Source: Candidatus Kaiserbacteria bacterium RIFCSPLOWO2_12_FULL_50_10 (GTDB lineage: Bacteria; Patescibacteriota; Minisyncoccia; Phycocordibacterales; UBA918). Taken from it: a stretch of 44,529 nucleotides of DNA. This document shows positions 24,448-32,570 of this stretch, piece after piece (position 1 is the first letter of the stretch; every line of letters starts with the position of its first letter). The notes below the pieces were generated by a model, which searched no databases, was not told where the DNA came from, and saw only the letters and a list, made by a program, of their open reading frames with translations. The translations under genes and the position numbers were made by a program. Where the stretch lies: the NCBI GenBank assembly GCA_001783515.1, contig MFMN01000002.1, positions 1-44,529 on the forward strand, written 5' to 3'.

Positions 24448-26268
24448 TTATGCGGTAACCGCGACTGGAGGTGCCACCTCCGCGATTTCCGCCGTACTTC
24501 CTGAAACAGGAGCAGCAGCCTCGGGTTGAGGAACTTCTTCGGATGCAGCAAGCTCCTCACCGGTCATAACCTCGACCTCGTCATACGAGATGTCGTGATT
24601 GAGTGCGTGGATAATGGCGTCTTCACGAAGTGTGGTGAAACCATTGGCTCGTGCAGATGCGTAGATTCGCTGCTCGTCGGCACCTTCGAGGATAATTTTT
24701 TGTATATCCTCGGTAATGTCGAGGGCTTCAAGCATGGCGATGCGTCCTTTCTTCCCTGTTGGCGATGCTGCTGACGGCATTGCTTGCAGGAGGTGATCGC
24801 TCTGCGGAATGCGCGAGTGATACTGTGGCGGAAGGTCAGCAAATTCTTTTTGAATCATCATCTCCATGGCTCCGGCGCGCGCGATAGGTTTTGCATTATC
24901 CTTCACGAGTCGCTGCACGAGTCGCTGCGCGATAGCAATACGCAAAGTTGGGGCGATAAGATACGGGTCGACACCCATGTCGATAAGACGGGTGATGACA
25001 CCAATAGCGCTGTTGGTGTGAATCGTAGAAAGTACCAAGTGCCCCGTCAGCGCTGCTTGCACCGCGAGCTGTGCGGTCTCGCGGTCACGAATTTCTCCTA
25101 CCATGATAATGTCCGGGTCCTGACGAAGGAGACTTCGCAGGCCCGAGGCAAACGTATAGCCGATTTCTGGCCTGACCTGTGACTGTGAAATACCCTCGAT
25201 GTTGTATTCGACAGGGTCTTCGAGAGAAATAATATTTTTCTTCTCTCGGTCGAGCTCCTGAAGCATTGCGTAGAGCGTTGTTGTCTTACCTGAACCGGTC
25301 GGCCCTGAGAGCAGGATGATGCCGTGAGGACTTTTGAGTGCCTTGCGAATGGTTTCCGCAACATGAGGCGTGATACCAATTTCTGCGAAGGTGCGTGCAC
25401 CTTGCATGGTGTCGAGAATACGCATCACAATTTTTTCTCCTTGCGACGTCGGCAGCACAGAGACACGGAAGTCAACTTTTCGGTTGTGGATTTTTACGGA
25501 AAAACGACCGTCTTGCGGCTTGCGCTTTTCGTCAAGGCGAAGCTGTGCGAGAATTTTAATACGCGCGATAACCGACGGATGGATACGCTTCGGCAGCTCA
25601 AGTGAACGAACAAGCTCACCATCAACGCGGAAACGAACAACAAGGAGCGACTCGTATGGCTCAACATGAATGTCAGACGCACGACCGTCAATGGCGTAGC
25701 GCAAAATAGTGGAAACAATTTTGGTGACTGGCGCGTCTTCGGAGAGTGCATCGATTTCATTATCGCCAACCTTTGCTACCTCTTCATCGAGTGAGGCGAT
25801 ATCGGTGTCGATTTCGCCGAGCGCCTCACCGACGTCGCCGCGAATGTTTTCGTAGGATTTTAATGCATTGCTAAGGTCCTGCTCAAGGAGCACCTCAAGC
25901 ACGTAGGTCACCCCGCGATTACTACTAATGAAGTTGAGTGCATCACGAAGCCCGGGCGTATCGGGGTCGGCGACGCCGACGACAAGCGTGCCGTTGGTAA
26001 GTTCAAGCGGCACCATGCGATAGTGCTTTGCAGATTCTTCAGCGATATACTGCAGCACGTCGTTCTTGATACGCACTTGTGGATCAACCGCACGCGAAGG
26101 AAGGTCGTAATACTGCGACAAGAGCCCGCGAAGCGCCTCCGCCGGCACACCAAGCTCAAGGAAAACGGCCTCCTCGCGCAAGCCTTCATTTTGGATACGC
26201 CCCTGTACGTACGCGATATGCTCGTCAGTGATGTAGCCGTGTTCCTTGAGAAGTGATGCGTACTGCAT
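24448..26268 (-). CDS. pilB: Type IV pilus assembly ATPase PilB (GspE/PilB family)
   Basis: A 606-aa hexameric ATPase that powers pilus extension. The N-terminal GspE-N domain (1-150) is followed by the ATPase core with Walker A GPTGSGKTT (about 322-330), the Asp box SLEDPVEYN, Walker B-like DPDIIMVGEIRD, and the His box LVLSTIHTN. The tetracysteine zinc motif of many PilB proteins is missing. The C-terminus has an extra Ala/Glu/Pro-rich tail of about 40 residues. Upstream on the same strand are PilN/O/P-like genes. A TATACT lies only 3 nt before the ATG. Confidence 0.95.
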   Translation of the reverse strand: MQYASLLKEHGYITDEHIAYVQGRIQNEGLREEAVFLELGVPAEALRGLLSQYYDLPSRAVDPQVRIKNDVLQYIAEESAKHYRMVPLELTNGTLVVGVADPDTPGLRDALNFISSNRGVTYVLEVLLEQDLSNALKSYENIRGDVGEALGEIDTDIASLDEEVAKVGDNEIDALSEDAPVTKIVSTILRYAIDGRASDIHVEPYESLLVVRFRVDGELVRSLELPKRIHPSVIARIKILAQLRLDEKRKPQDGRFSVKIHNRKVDFRVSVLPTSQGEKIVMRILDTMQGARTFAEIGITPHVAETIRKALKSPHGIILLSGPTGSGKTTTLYAMLQELDREKKNIISLEDPVEYNIEGISQSQVRPEIGYTFASGLRSLLRQDPDIIMVGEIRDRETAQLAVQAALTGHLVLSTIHTNSAIGVITRLIDMGVDPYLIAPTLRIAIAQRLVQRLVKDNAKPIARAGAMEMMIQKEFADLPPQYHSRIPQSDHLLQAMPSAASPTGKKGRIAMLEALDITEDIQKIILEGADEQRIYASARANGFTTLREDAIIHALNHDISYDEVEVMTGEELAASEEVPQPEAAAPVSGSTAEIAEVAPPVAVTA

Positions 26269-26330
26269 GAGAGTATAAACTTAAGACCGCATCGCATGCA
26301 AAACTGGCACCCGTGCCAGTTTTGAAGCGG

Positions 26331-26612
26331 CTACCTAATAAATGGATTGTTTCTTCCGCTTTCTTCTGGTTCCGGCGTTTTCGTAATACGTGTATAGCCG
26401 TCGAGACGAACATCGCGAATCGTCGTCTCAAATCCTGAGACGGTCGTTAAGAAGTTAAGTCGCGACTGCACTTCCTGTGCCTTTGCAGACACATTCTCAA
26501 TAGCAACACCGCTGCCGAACATACCACCCGTGAATTCCGAGAGGAGGTAGCCGCCAGCAAAAATAAGTGCAATAGCGAGGAATGGAAGTATTTTTTTAAA
26601 TGATGATGACAT
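26331..26612 (-). CDS. Small pilus-locus membrane protein (PilP-like position)
   Basis: A 93-aa protein with one N-terminal transmembrane helix (ILPFLAIALIFAGGYLL) and a short extracytoplasmic part ending in a proline/glutamate-rich, asparagine-containing tail. By position (after PilO-like, before PilB) and topology it could take the place of PilP, but it has no lipobox and is about half the size. Sequence similarity to PilP cannot be claimed by eye. It is in the same operon as its neighbours, with a 17-bp gap to the PilO-like gene. Confidence 0.6.
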   Translation of the reverse strand: MSSSFKKILPFLAIALIFAGGYLLSEFTGGMFGSGVAIENVSAKAQEVQSRLNFLTTVSGFETTIRDVRLDGYTRITKTPEPEESGRNNPFIR

Positions 26613-26629
26613 AGTGGCAATACGTTATG

Positions 26630-27184
26630 TTAGAGCGAGAGTGCAGAGACGCGGACACGAATGGTGAACGACAGAATATCCGACGCATTCTCGTTGTTAA
26701 ACTTCATATAGGTAATTGTGTACGGCTCGAGCGTTGACTCAATCTCGCGAATAAAGCCTTTGAACGCATCGTACGTACCCGACACCGTGAGCTCTACTTC
26801 TTGTGTCACAAAGTCTGCTGCGCTTATAGCGCCTGCGCCCACAATACCCGCGCCGCGCTGCACCTCAAATGGATGCACCGCAACAAGCGAGAGCCCGTGC
26901 GCATACACCGCCTGTTCAAGATTGTAGACAATCTGCGCTGCTTGTACGCCCTCAGCACCAATAAACTGCTGCAAGCGATTTGTCTCTGTAACACTCAGTG
27001 CGTCGCGACGACGAAGGAGTGAGGTAATCTGCTCGTTGTAGGACGAGATATTTGCGAGTACTGCAGCATATTCGTCAACGCCTGCCCGCAAATCTTGGAC
27101 CAGCGACCATTGCGGACGAACCACAAAGAAGCCGAGAATAACGACGAGTGCGACATACGTAAGTGTGCGATAGTTTCCAAACAT
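26630..27184 (-). CDS. PilO-like pilus assembly protein
   Basis: A 184-aa protein with an N-terminal transmembrane helix (TYVALVVILGFFVV), a coiled-coil segment (LVQDLRAGVDEYAAVLANISSYNEQITSLLRRRD) and a ferredoxin-like extracytoplasmic domain (VELTVSGTYDAFKGFIREIESTLEPYTI). This layout and the GTYDAFKxFIxxIE motif are typical of PilO, which pairs with PilN to link the cytoplasmic ring to the outer parts of the machine. It lies 9 bp after the PilN-like gene. Confidence 0.78.
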   Translation of the reverse strand: MFGNYRTLTYVALVVILGFFVVRPQWSLVQDLRAGVDEYAAVLANISSYNEQITSLLRRRDALSVTETNRLQQFIGAEGVQAAQIVYNLEQAVYAHGLSLVAVHPFEVQRGAGIVGAGAISAADFVTQEVELTVSGTYDAFKGFIREIESTLEPYTITYMKFNNENASDILSFTIRVRVSALSL

Positions 27185-27193
27185 ATAAAAGAA

Positions 27194-27856
27194 TTATCGA
27201 GAGGTACTGGTGGTGGCTTGTAATGGCGTTGTTGTTGCTGTCGTAACAGACTGCACGCGAGCAACAGGACGCGGTGCGCTCGCGAGAAGTGCCTCACGTG
27301 TTGCGCGTGCGTTCACGGCAAAGAGCGTGTCGCGACCAATATCACCTTCGCGAATCTCAATGCCTGAAACGGTAACCTGACTCAAGAGTGACTCAGTGCG
27401 ATACAGCGCTGACTGCAGCACGATCTGTGCAAACTCTGGCGAAACGCCGCCGAGCGTAAGACGAAGCGAGCCAGTGTCGTCAAGCTGCGCTTCGAACGAC
27501 TGATAGAAGACGCTCTCGGAAACGGTTGATTCGAGTGCAGTAAACACACGTGACGGCTCTAAGCGGTTCGCAAGCAAATACCGCGCGGCACGAACCCGGC
27601 GGTCAAAGGCAACCAGCTCTTCGTACGAGGCGCGAGTAACAACAGTTTCCGCACTTGCGATGTCTGATTGAATACGAGTGAGTGATTTCTGGAGATAAAA
27701 TCGATACCCATACACAGCGGCTGAGGCGAGGAGCGCAAGCACGAGAAGACCAACGGAGAGTTTCTCGATTGCGGTTTGCTCTTGCTTTTTTTCGACACGC
27801 TTGGGACCAAAGGAAATGTTTTGTGCGGATGCGGATGTACTACTAGTAGGTGGCAT
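27194..27856 (-). CDS. PilN-like pilus assembly protein
   Basis: A 220-aa bitopic protein: a basic cytoplasmic segment (FGPKRVEKKQEQT), one transmembrane helix (about 31-50), a coiled coil and a small alpha/beta domain. It matches the PilN layout, although the INLLP motif that binds PilM is not seen, and no pilM is present. A conserved-looking SVSESVFYQSFEAQL stretch corresponds to the PilN ferredoxin-like domain. It is the promoter-proximal gene of the pilus block: TATACT lies 6 nt before the ATG. Confidence 0.7.
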   Translation of the reverse strand: MPPTSSTSASAQNISFGPKRVEKKQEQTAIEKLSVGLLVLALLASAAVYGYRFYLQKSLTRIQSDIASAETVVTRASYEELVAFDRRVRAARYLLANRLEPSRVFTALESTVSESVFYQSFEAQLDDTGSLRLTLGGVSPEFAQIVLQSALYRTESLLSQVTVSGIEIREGDIGRDTLFAVNARATREALLASAPRPVARVQSVTTATTTPLQATTSTSR

Positions 27857-27862
27857 GCCGCT

Positions 27863-27868
27863 AGTATA
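27863..27868 (-). promoter_or_regulatory. -10 box TATACT of the pilus operon
   Basis: TATACT, 6 nt, ATG at 27856. It drives PilN/PilO/PilP-like/PilB. Confidence 0.65.
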
Positions 27869-27952
27869 CGCCACATTACGAAAAGCAACCTGTGGACAGC
27901 GATTGTCTCGTGGCACCACCCTCCGTTGTTGTGTCGCGCTTGCTGTATGTGA

Positions 27953-27958
27953 TAGAGT
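27953..27958 (+). promoter_or_regulatory. -10-like TAGAGT of the DUF1704 gene
   Basis: TAGAGT, 7 nt, ATG at 27966, with TTGTGT about 18 nt upstream. It is divergent from the pilus promoter, about 85 bp away. Confidence 0.5.
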
Positions 27959-27965
27959 GTGTACT

Positions 27966-29366
27966 ATGAAATTCAGTTTTGATCATTTTAGACAGGAGGC
28001 ACCCGTGGAAAAATTTGATGTACGCTGGGCAGAAGCCTATGCACAGATTCCTCTTCTTGAGGTTGTCGATCGCCTCGCAGGCGACAAGACCTATCTTGCC
28101 GAGGAGAAGCGAAAATTCGAGAGTGGCGAAATAGAAAATCCCACGCTTACGTATCCGTATATGAGCGCCGCCGAGCTTGAGGATACTGAACGTCGACTCC
28201 TTCACCTCAAGGACGACGTCGCCCACGACATGACGCGTGTGACGGACGAACCTACAAAAGCAATTGCGCAAGCATATCGCTGGCGCACCAACGAACGAAT
28301 CGCTGAGGTGCGCATGCTCAAGGCGAGCGCCGCGGGCGACATGCGAAGGTTTGACCGCTACACACGCTTTGTACACGGCGCACCATCGCCTGAGCTTTTT
28401 AACTACACGTTAGAGGAAATCCGAGGAACCTTTTCACCCTATCTCGCAGACGAGCGCGAGGAGGTCCGTGCTGCGACGGCGCATTTTCTCGACACACTCC
28501 CCAAAACCACAGAGCCGTCGACTATTTCCCTGCCGCCAGCTGAGCTTGTGGCAACAGTGCACGCAAGCACGAAGGAACATCTTGGACATCTCATCGACCC
28601 ATCACTTCAAGAAGGCGTGCAGCATGACGCCACAGCAATTGCGCGTGCGTTTACCTACGCACTTGCACATGGTGGTTTAGATGGCTGGACAGTCGTTATC
28701 ACACCGTCCGTAACCGCGATTAACACGAATCAGGAGAAACATCTCGTTGAGGTTCCTGCAAAGCGACGTCCGGTGAGCACGCAAAAACTTCGCGAGCTTA
28801 TCGTGCATGAAATCGGCACGCATGTTGCACGGCGTGAAGCGGGGGAGCACACCGGCATGCACTTGCTTGCAACGGGGCTCGACCGCTACATCGTCGGCGA
28901 GGAAGGTGTTGCGACCTTCCATGAGCAAGGCATTCGTGGATCACTCAAAGAATACGCAGGGCAGGAACGTTACCTCGGGACTGGGCTCGCCCTTGGCCTT
29001 GACGGCACGCCGCGCACCTTCCGTGAAGTATACGAAATCCTGAAGCTCTACAACCTCGCAAAGGAACTGCGCGACAAGGGGGTGTCGCTCGAAGGTGCTA
29101 CCAAGAAAGCGCTGTCAAAAGCATGGCTCTCTACCCTTCGCACCTTCCGCGGGACTGACGGCAAGACACCTGGTGTTGCCTTTACAAAAGACATCGCGTA
29201 TCGCGACGGCAACATACGACTCTGGCAGCGTATCATGGAACACCCTGAGGAAATAAAACGCCTCAGCAGTGGCAAGTACGACCCAAGCCAGGAGCGACAC
29301 CGATGGATTCTCGATAATCTTCACATTCTCGAGGATGAATTCGAGAAACTCTCGAGCGGAGAATAA
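27966..29366 (+). CDS. DUF1704 (MATCAP/QEGLA family) metallo-carboxypeptidase
   Basis: A 466-aa member of the DUF1704 family, whose eukaryotic members remove C-terminal tyrosine or glutamate from tubulin, and whose bacterial members are labelled QEGLA proteins. Here the zinc motif is HEIGTH (about residue 281) and the downstream signature reads EEGVATFHE in place of QEGLA. The C-terminal part has family-typical Arg/Tyr-rich helices (TFREVYEILKLYNLAKELRDKG, AFTKDIAYRDGNIRLW). The bacterial substrate is not known to me. It lies next to a retropepsin and an ATP-grasp ligase, which suggests a shared role in C-terminal peptide editing. Confidence 0.88.
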   Translation: MKFSFDHFRQEAPVEKFDVRWAEAYAQIPLLEVVDRLAGDKTYLAEEKRKFESGEIENPTLTYPYMSAAELEDTERRLLHLKDDVAHDMTRVTDEPTKAIAQAYRWRTNERIAEVRMLKASAAGDMRRFDRYTRFVHGAPSPELFNYTLEEIRGTFSPYLADEREEVRAATAHFLDTLPKTTEPSTISLPPAELVATVHASTKEHLGHLIDPSLQEGVQHDATAIARAFTYALAHGGLDGWTVVITPSVTAINTNQEKHLVEVPAKRRPVSTQKLRELIVHEIGTHVARREAGEHTGMHLLATGLDRYIVGEEGVATFHEQGIRGSLKEYAGQERYLGTGLALGLDGTPRTFREVYEILKLYNLAKELRDKGVSLEGATKKALSKAWLSTLRTFRGTDGKTPGVAFTKDIAYRDGNIRLWQRIMEHPEEIKRLSSGKYDPSQERHRWILDNLHILEDEFEKLSSGE

Positions 29367-29380
29367 ACACCTACGCATAA

Positions 29381-29413
29381 AACCCGCTTCAGCGATGAAG
29401 CGGGTTCTTTTTG
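29381..29413. terminator. Terminator between the DUF1704 and retropepsin genes
   Basis: AACCCGCTTC pairs with GAAGCGGGTT around a 6-nt loop, followed by TCTTTTT on the plus strand. Confidence 0.75.
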
Positions 29414-29431
29414 CGTTTTTCCTCTGCGCGC

Positions 29432-29854
29432 TTAGATTTCTTTACTGACATCAATAAGGAAATTGCCGGCGATAGCCGCACGACCGAGTAAGAAGGAGTG
29501 CTTCATGGTGCTACGATCAGTAATACCGACTTCTGTTGTCACTGACTGACCGTTAATCACGAGCGTGAGCGGAATTTTATACCGCATCTCTACTTGTCCA
29601 TGCGCACTGCGCACACGCTTTTGCGTAAATGTTTCAATCTGGAAGATGCGTTCCGTCGTTCCTGGATGCACGCCGTCAAATACCGAAAAGCGCAGGTAGC
29701 GCTTCCCTTTTTCTTCGATAACGCCATGCACCTTTGCGTGGAGCGCGCCACCGAATGCGCCCGTGTCAACGCGCGCGATACTATCGTGGAGTCCGAGCGC
29801 AGGAATGCTCACGTGCGCCGTGCGTCCTAATATAGGAAGTGTTGCTGTATGCAT
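29432..29854 (-). CDS. RimB-like retropepsin (ATP-dependent zinc protease family)
   Basis: A 140-aa member of the family annotated as ATP-dependent zinc protease (PF05618). Its characterised member RimB is a single-domain aspartic protease that trims poly-glutamate added to S6 by RimK. Visible family features are the Asp-Thr-Gly active site RVDTGAF (Asp about residue 31), the strand pattern TTERIFQIETFTQKRVRSAHG, and the C-terminal FLLGRAAIAGNFLIDV. The ATP-grasp gene lies 22 bp upstream on the same strand. A TATTGT box 6 nt before the ATG may add a separate promoter. Confidence 0.85.
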   Translation of the reverse strand: MHTATLPILGRTAHVSIPALGLHDSIARVDTGAFGGALHAKVHGVIEEKGKRYLRFSVFDGVHPGTTERIFQIETFTQKRVRSAHGQVEMRYKIPLTLVINGQSVTTEVGITDRSTMKHSFLLGRAAIAGNFLIDVSKEI

Positions 29855-29876
29855 AGAAATACAATACCACAGGGTA

Positions 29877-31172
29877 TCATTTTATTTTACCGTTTTTGAG
29901 CGGCTCTGTGGTGAGTACCACAAGCTCCTCGACACGTCGAATATCGGCAAGGAGTTTCGAGCGATCCTTGTTGGCGAGAATAAGGTTAAATACCGAGAGT
30001 CCGCCGTTTTTTGCAAACCGCGCGACATCGCCTCGCTTCAAGTGAGTCGTCATCGACACAAACGATTCGAGTTCTTTTACTTTCTTAATGCCTGCAATTT
30101 TCGTAATCACCCCTTCTTCTTTGGGGAACCATTTCATAGCTGCAGCTGACTTTGTGCAACGCTTCGGGATGACGGGCTTCTTTCCCATGCGAATAAGCAC
30201 GTCGTTCATGCTGTGGTTGATGTCGCACGAAAGCGCATGCAGCCGATGACGGAAACCGCCAATGCGCGCACCGATTTCGATAACTTTCCACTCTTCGTCA
30301 ATACGAAGCAGTTCGACATGCACCGTCGTGCTGCGTAGTCCGAGCGCATGCACACCCTTCGCGGCAACCTCTTCGACGCGTCGTATTGTTTCGGGGGTGA
30401 GTTTCGCAGGCGTCATCTGGAGATAGCCGTAGAAATCTTGATGTCCAATATCCTTCCCTGTTTTAATACGGACCAGCGGACAGAAGTACACCTTGCCGCG
30501 AGCGCTCACGTACGCATCGACGGAATACATAATACCTTCCATGTATTCCTCGGCAATAACGCGCGGTTTCTCGACTCGTCCATTCTCCGCATAGACGCGC
30601 TCAATATTTGCAAAGGTGAACTTCAATGTTTTCGCAAGCTCTTCCTCGTGGTAACAGATCGTTACCAGCATACTTTGCGCAAGATTTGCCGGCTTCACAA
30701 TCATCGGGAAGCCGATTTTCTTTATAATTCGTTCGCGTTCGGCATCGGTGTTTTCTTTGACGCGCGTGTACTTCGGCGTGATTTTTTTGTCGTAAATTTT
30801 GAAGCGGCGGCGCATGTGAAGTTTATCAACCGCCCAGACGAGCGACTCGGTGCTCGGCGTCTTCAAATACGGCACGTTCGGAATAACCGCAATAAAGTCC
30901 GCCATAAATGACTCATTCCGCGAGGTGATTGCGACAAGCTCGTTCTGATACGGCATGAGTGCTCGTGCGATAGCGTCTGAGTTTGTGAGGTCAACTTCAA
31001 GCAAGATGTCGAGCCCGGGATAATCCCTCTGCGTGCGCCCACGATTTCGCTGACTGTTCTCGATTAACATAATCCGATATGTTTCGCCGACGGTCTTCTC
31101 GTATGCGCGAATGCTCTTGATAGTTTCTGCAGGAATTCCTGAGACAAAAGCAATGATATTCTTTGTCGCCAT
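29877..31172 (-). CDS. ATP-grasp carboxylate-amine ligase
   Basis: A 431-aa ATP-grasp enzyme. It has a pre-ATP-grasp domain (1-100), the ATP-binding lysine in GFPMIVKPANLAQS, the hinge segment VIAEEYMEGIMYSVDAYVS, and the Mg/ATP Glu-Asn-type site VIEIGARIGGFRHRL. It is longer than RimK (about 300 aa) and closer in layout to L-amino-acid ligases. Such enzymes join a carboxylate to an amine through an acyl phosphate. Pairing with a RimB-like protease suggests peptide or protein tailing. The start is uncertain: an ATG at 31184 is nearer to a TATACG box. Confidence 0.85.
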   Translation of the reverse strand: MATKNIIAFVSGIPAETIKSIRAYEKTVGETYRIMLIENSQRNRGRTQRDYPGLDILLEVDLTNSDAIARALMPYQNELVAITSRNESFMADFIAVIPNVPYLKTPSTESLVWAVDKLHMRRRFKIYDKKITPKYTRVKENTDAERERIIKKIGFPMIVKPANLAQSMLVTICYHEEELAKTLKFTFANIERVYAENGRVEKPRVIAEEYMEGIMYSVDAYVSARGKVYFCPLVRIKTGKDIGHQDFYGYLQMTPAKLTPETIRRVEEVAAKGVHALGLRSTTVHVELLRIDEEWKVIEIGARIGGFRHRLHALSCDINHSMNDVLIRMGKKPVIPKRCTKSAAAMKWFPKEEGVITKIAGIKKVKELESFVSMTTHLKRGDVARFAKNGGLSVFNLILANKDRSKLLADIRRVEELVVLTTEPLKNGKIK

Positions 31173-31276
31173 AGACGAACACATTACCCGTATATGCATG
31201 ACAGGTCAAGATGTTGACGCCCCTTGCAACCTCTGCTAAAGTTCGCGCATTATTACTTCATTTAATATCTATTTCT

Positions 31277-31852
31277 ATGGGAATGCTTGCATATAATCAG
31301 GTGGTGCCGAAGCGAGTTATCGTTTTCGAGGAGGAGCCGTACGTCGTACTTGGTTCACATGCGTTTAGTAAACAGCAGCGCAAGGCAGTGAACGTCGTGA
31401 AGATGCGCAACTTGAAGACCGGGCGTTTTGCGGAAGTTACGTTCCATCAACAGGACACTATCGAGGAAGCTGAGATTGAAAACAAAAACGTACTCTACTT
31501 ATATGAGAACCGCGGTGTGTACGTATTCTGCGACCCGAAGAACCGTGCGGAGCGCTTTGAGCTTTCACCAGAAATTGTCGGCGACGCTATCAAATTCGTC
31601 CCCGTCAATACTGAGCTCGAAGCGATGATCTACGAAGAAGAAATCATCGGCGTCACGATTCCTATCAAAATGACTCTCAAAGTTAAGGAATCAGCACCCG
31701 CCGTCAAAGGCAATACATCCTCTGGTGCAACCAAGGAAGCGATTCTTGAAACGGGCGCAAAGGTGCAAGTCCCCCTCTTCATCAACGAAGGCGACCTCGT
31801 CGCCATCAACACCGAAGAAGGCGCGTACTCAGAACGCGTCGAAAAGGCATAG
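31277..31852 (+). CDS. efp: Elongation factor P
   Basis: A 191-aa EF-P with the three beta-barrel domains (KOW-like N-domain, OB domain, C-domain). EF-P relieves ribosome stalling at polyproline. The conserved EEPYVVLGSHAF and KMRNLKTGRF segments are present, but the modification loop, usually PGKG, reads FSKQQRKAV. The C-domain (TTSSGATKEAILETGAKVQVPLFINEGDLVAINTEEGAYSERV) is otherwise normal. Such SKQQRK loops fit CPR EF-P. The start at 31277 gives the family-typical short N-terminus. It is divergent from the ATP-grasp gene. Confidence 0.94.
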   Translation: MGMLAYNQVVPKRVIVFEEEPYVVLGSHAFSKQQRKAVNVVKMRNLKTGRFAEVTFHQQDTIEEAEIENKNVLYLYENRGVYVFCDPKNRAERFELSPEIVGDAIKFVPVNTELEAMIYEEEIIGVTIPIKMTLKVKESAPAVKGNTSSGATKEAILETGAKVQVPLFINEGDLVAINTEEGAYSERVEKA

Positions 31853-31855
31853 TAC

Positions 31856-31878
31856 AACGCGCCCCACGGCGCGTTTTG
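31856..31878 (+). terminator. efp terminator
   Basis: AACGCGCC pairs with GGCGCGTT around CCAC, followed by TT. It has a GC-rich stem and a short tail. Confidence 0.6.
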
Positions 31879-31959
31879 CGTGCTTGTGTTCTGTAAAAAT
31901 GTATGGCATAGTCCTGACGTTAGTCCTTTTCTTCCTTTCCCTCAACTCAAGGAGTCATC

Positions 31960-32439
31960 ATGCTCGTCCATCGTACCACTACCCAGGAAGCGAAAAGTTT
32001 TTTTGAAGCATGCAAAATCGCCGAAAACGGCGGTGAGGTTGTCATCTGCACCGTCCCCGACGACAAAGACGCCAAGTACGTGTCACATCCGAACGGCCTT
32101 CTCTTCAAGACGAAGGAGGACGAAGTCTGGCTCAACAACGCCAGGCTGCTCTATAAAGGTGACTACGACGACGCCATCCCCCACCCCGACGGTGTCATCA
32201 TTCTCCGCAAGGGCGAACTCATCCTTTGTGACGGAGGCACGGAAATGCCCCTACCCGCGAAGAAGAAGCCGTATACTGGGTGGATTTCTTGCTCACGCGG
32301 TGCTGTCCTTGTGTTCGAAGACGAACTCTGGCTCAACGGTATGGAATTCCTCTACCGCGGAGCGCTCAAGTGCAGTGCCCACCCCCGCGGCGGACTGGTC
32401 ATTCAAACACCTGATTCGTTCATTTGGATTCCCACGTAA
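31960..32439 (+). CDS. Hypothetical protein with repeated beta motifs
   Basis: A 159-aa soluble protein that I do not recognise. It has an internal repeat: DEVWLNNARLLYKGDYDDAIPHPDGVIIL is echoed by DELWLNGMEFLYRGALKCSAHPRGGLVIQ, suggesting a duplicated WLN...LY..G.....HP.G unit as in small beta-propeller blades. AAGGAG lies 5 nt before the ATG. The coding sequence is rich in GC third positions. It lies in a run of Shine-Dalgarno-led genes. Confidence 0.72.
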   Translation: MLVHRTTTQEAKSFFEACKIAENGGEVVICTVPDDKDAKYVSHPNGLLFKTKEDEVWLNNARLLYKGDYDDAIPHPDGVIILRKGELILCDGGTEMPLPAKKKPYTGWISCSRGAVLVFEDELWLNGMEFLYRGALKCSAHPRGGLVIQTPDSFIWIPT

Positions 32440-32452
32440 GGAATCTGACCTT

Positions 32453-32488
32453 CCCTCGCTGCCACTTCGGCGGCGGGGGATATTTTTT
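32453..32488 (+). terminator. Terminator after the 32.0-32.4 kb gene
   Basis: CCCTCGCTGCC pairs loosely with GGCGGCGGGGG around ACTTC and is followed by ATATTTTTT. Confidence 0.6.
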
Positions 32489-32560
32489 GCCCACACGTTC
32501 GCGAAGTGCTTGCGGCGCCCGCAGCTTTCTGATACGGTACAGACATCTTGTTCTCTACTT

Positions 32561-32566
32561 AGGAGG
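32561..32566 (+). promoter_or_regulatory. Shine-Dalgarno AGGAGG of the dCTP deaminase gene
   Basis: AGGAGG four bases before the ATG at 32571 decides this start over the 49-codon longer frame. Confidence 0.75.
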
Positions 32567-32570
32567 TTCT

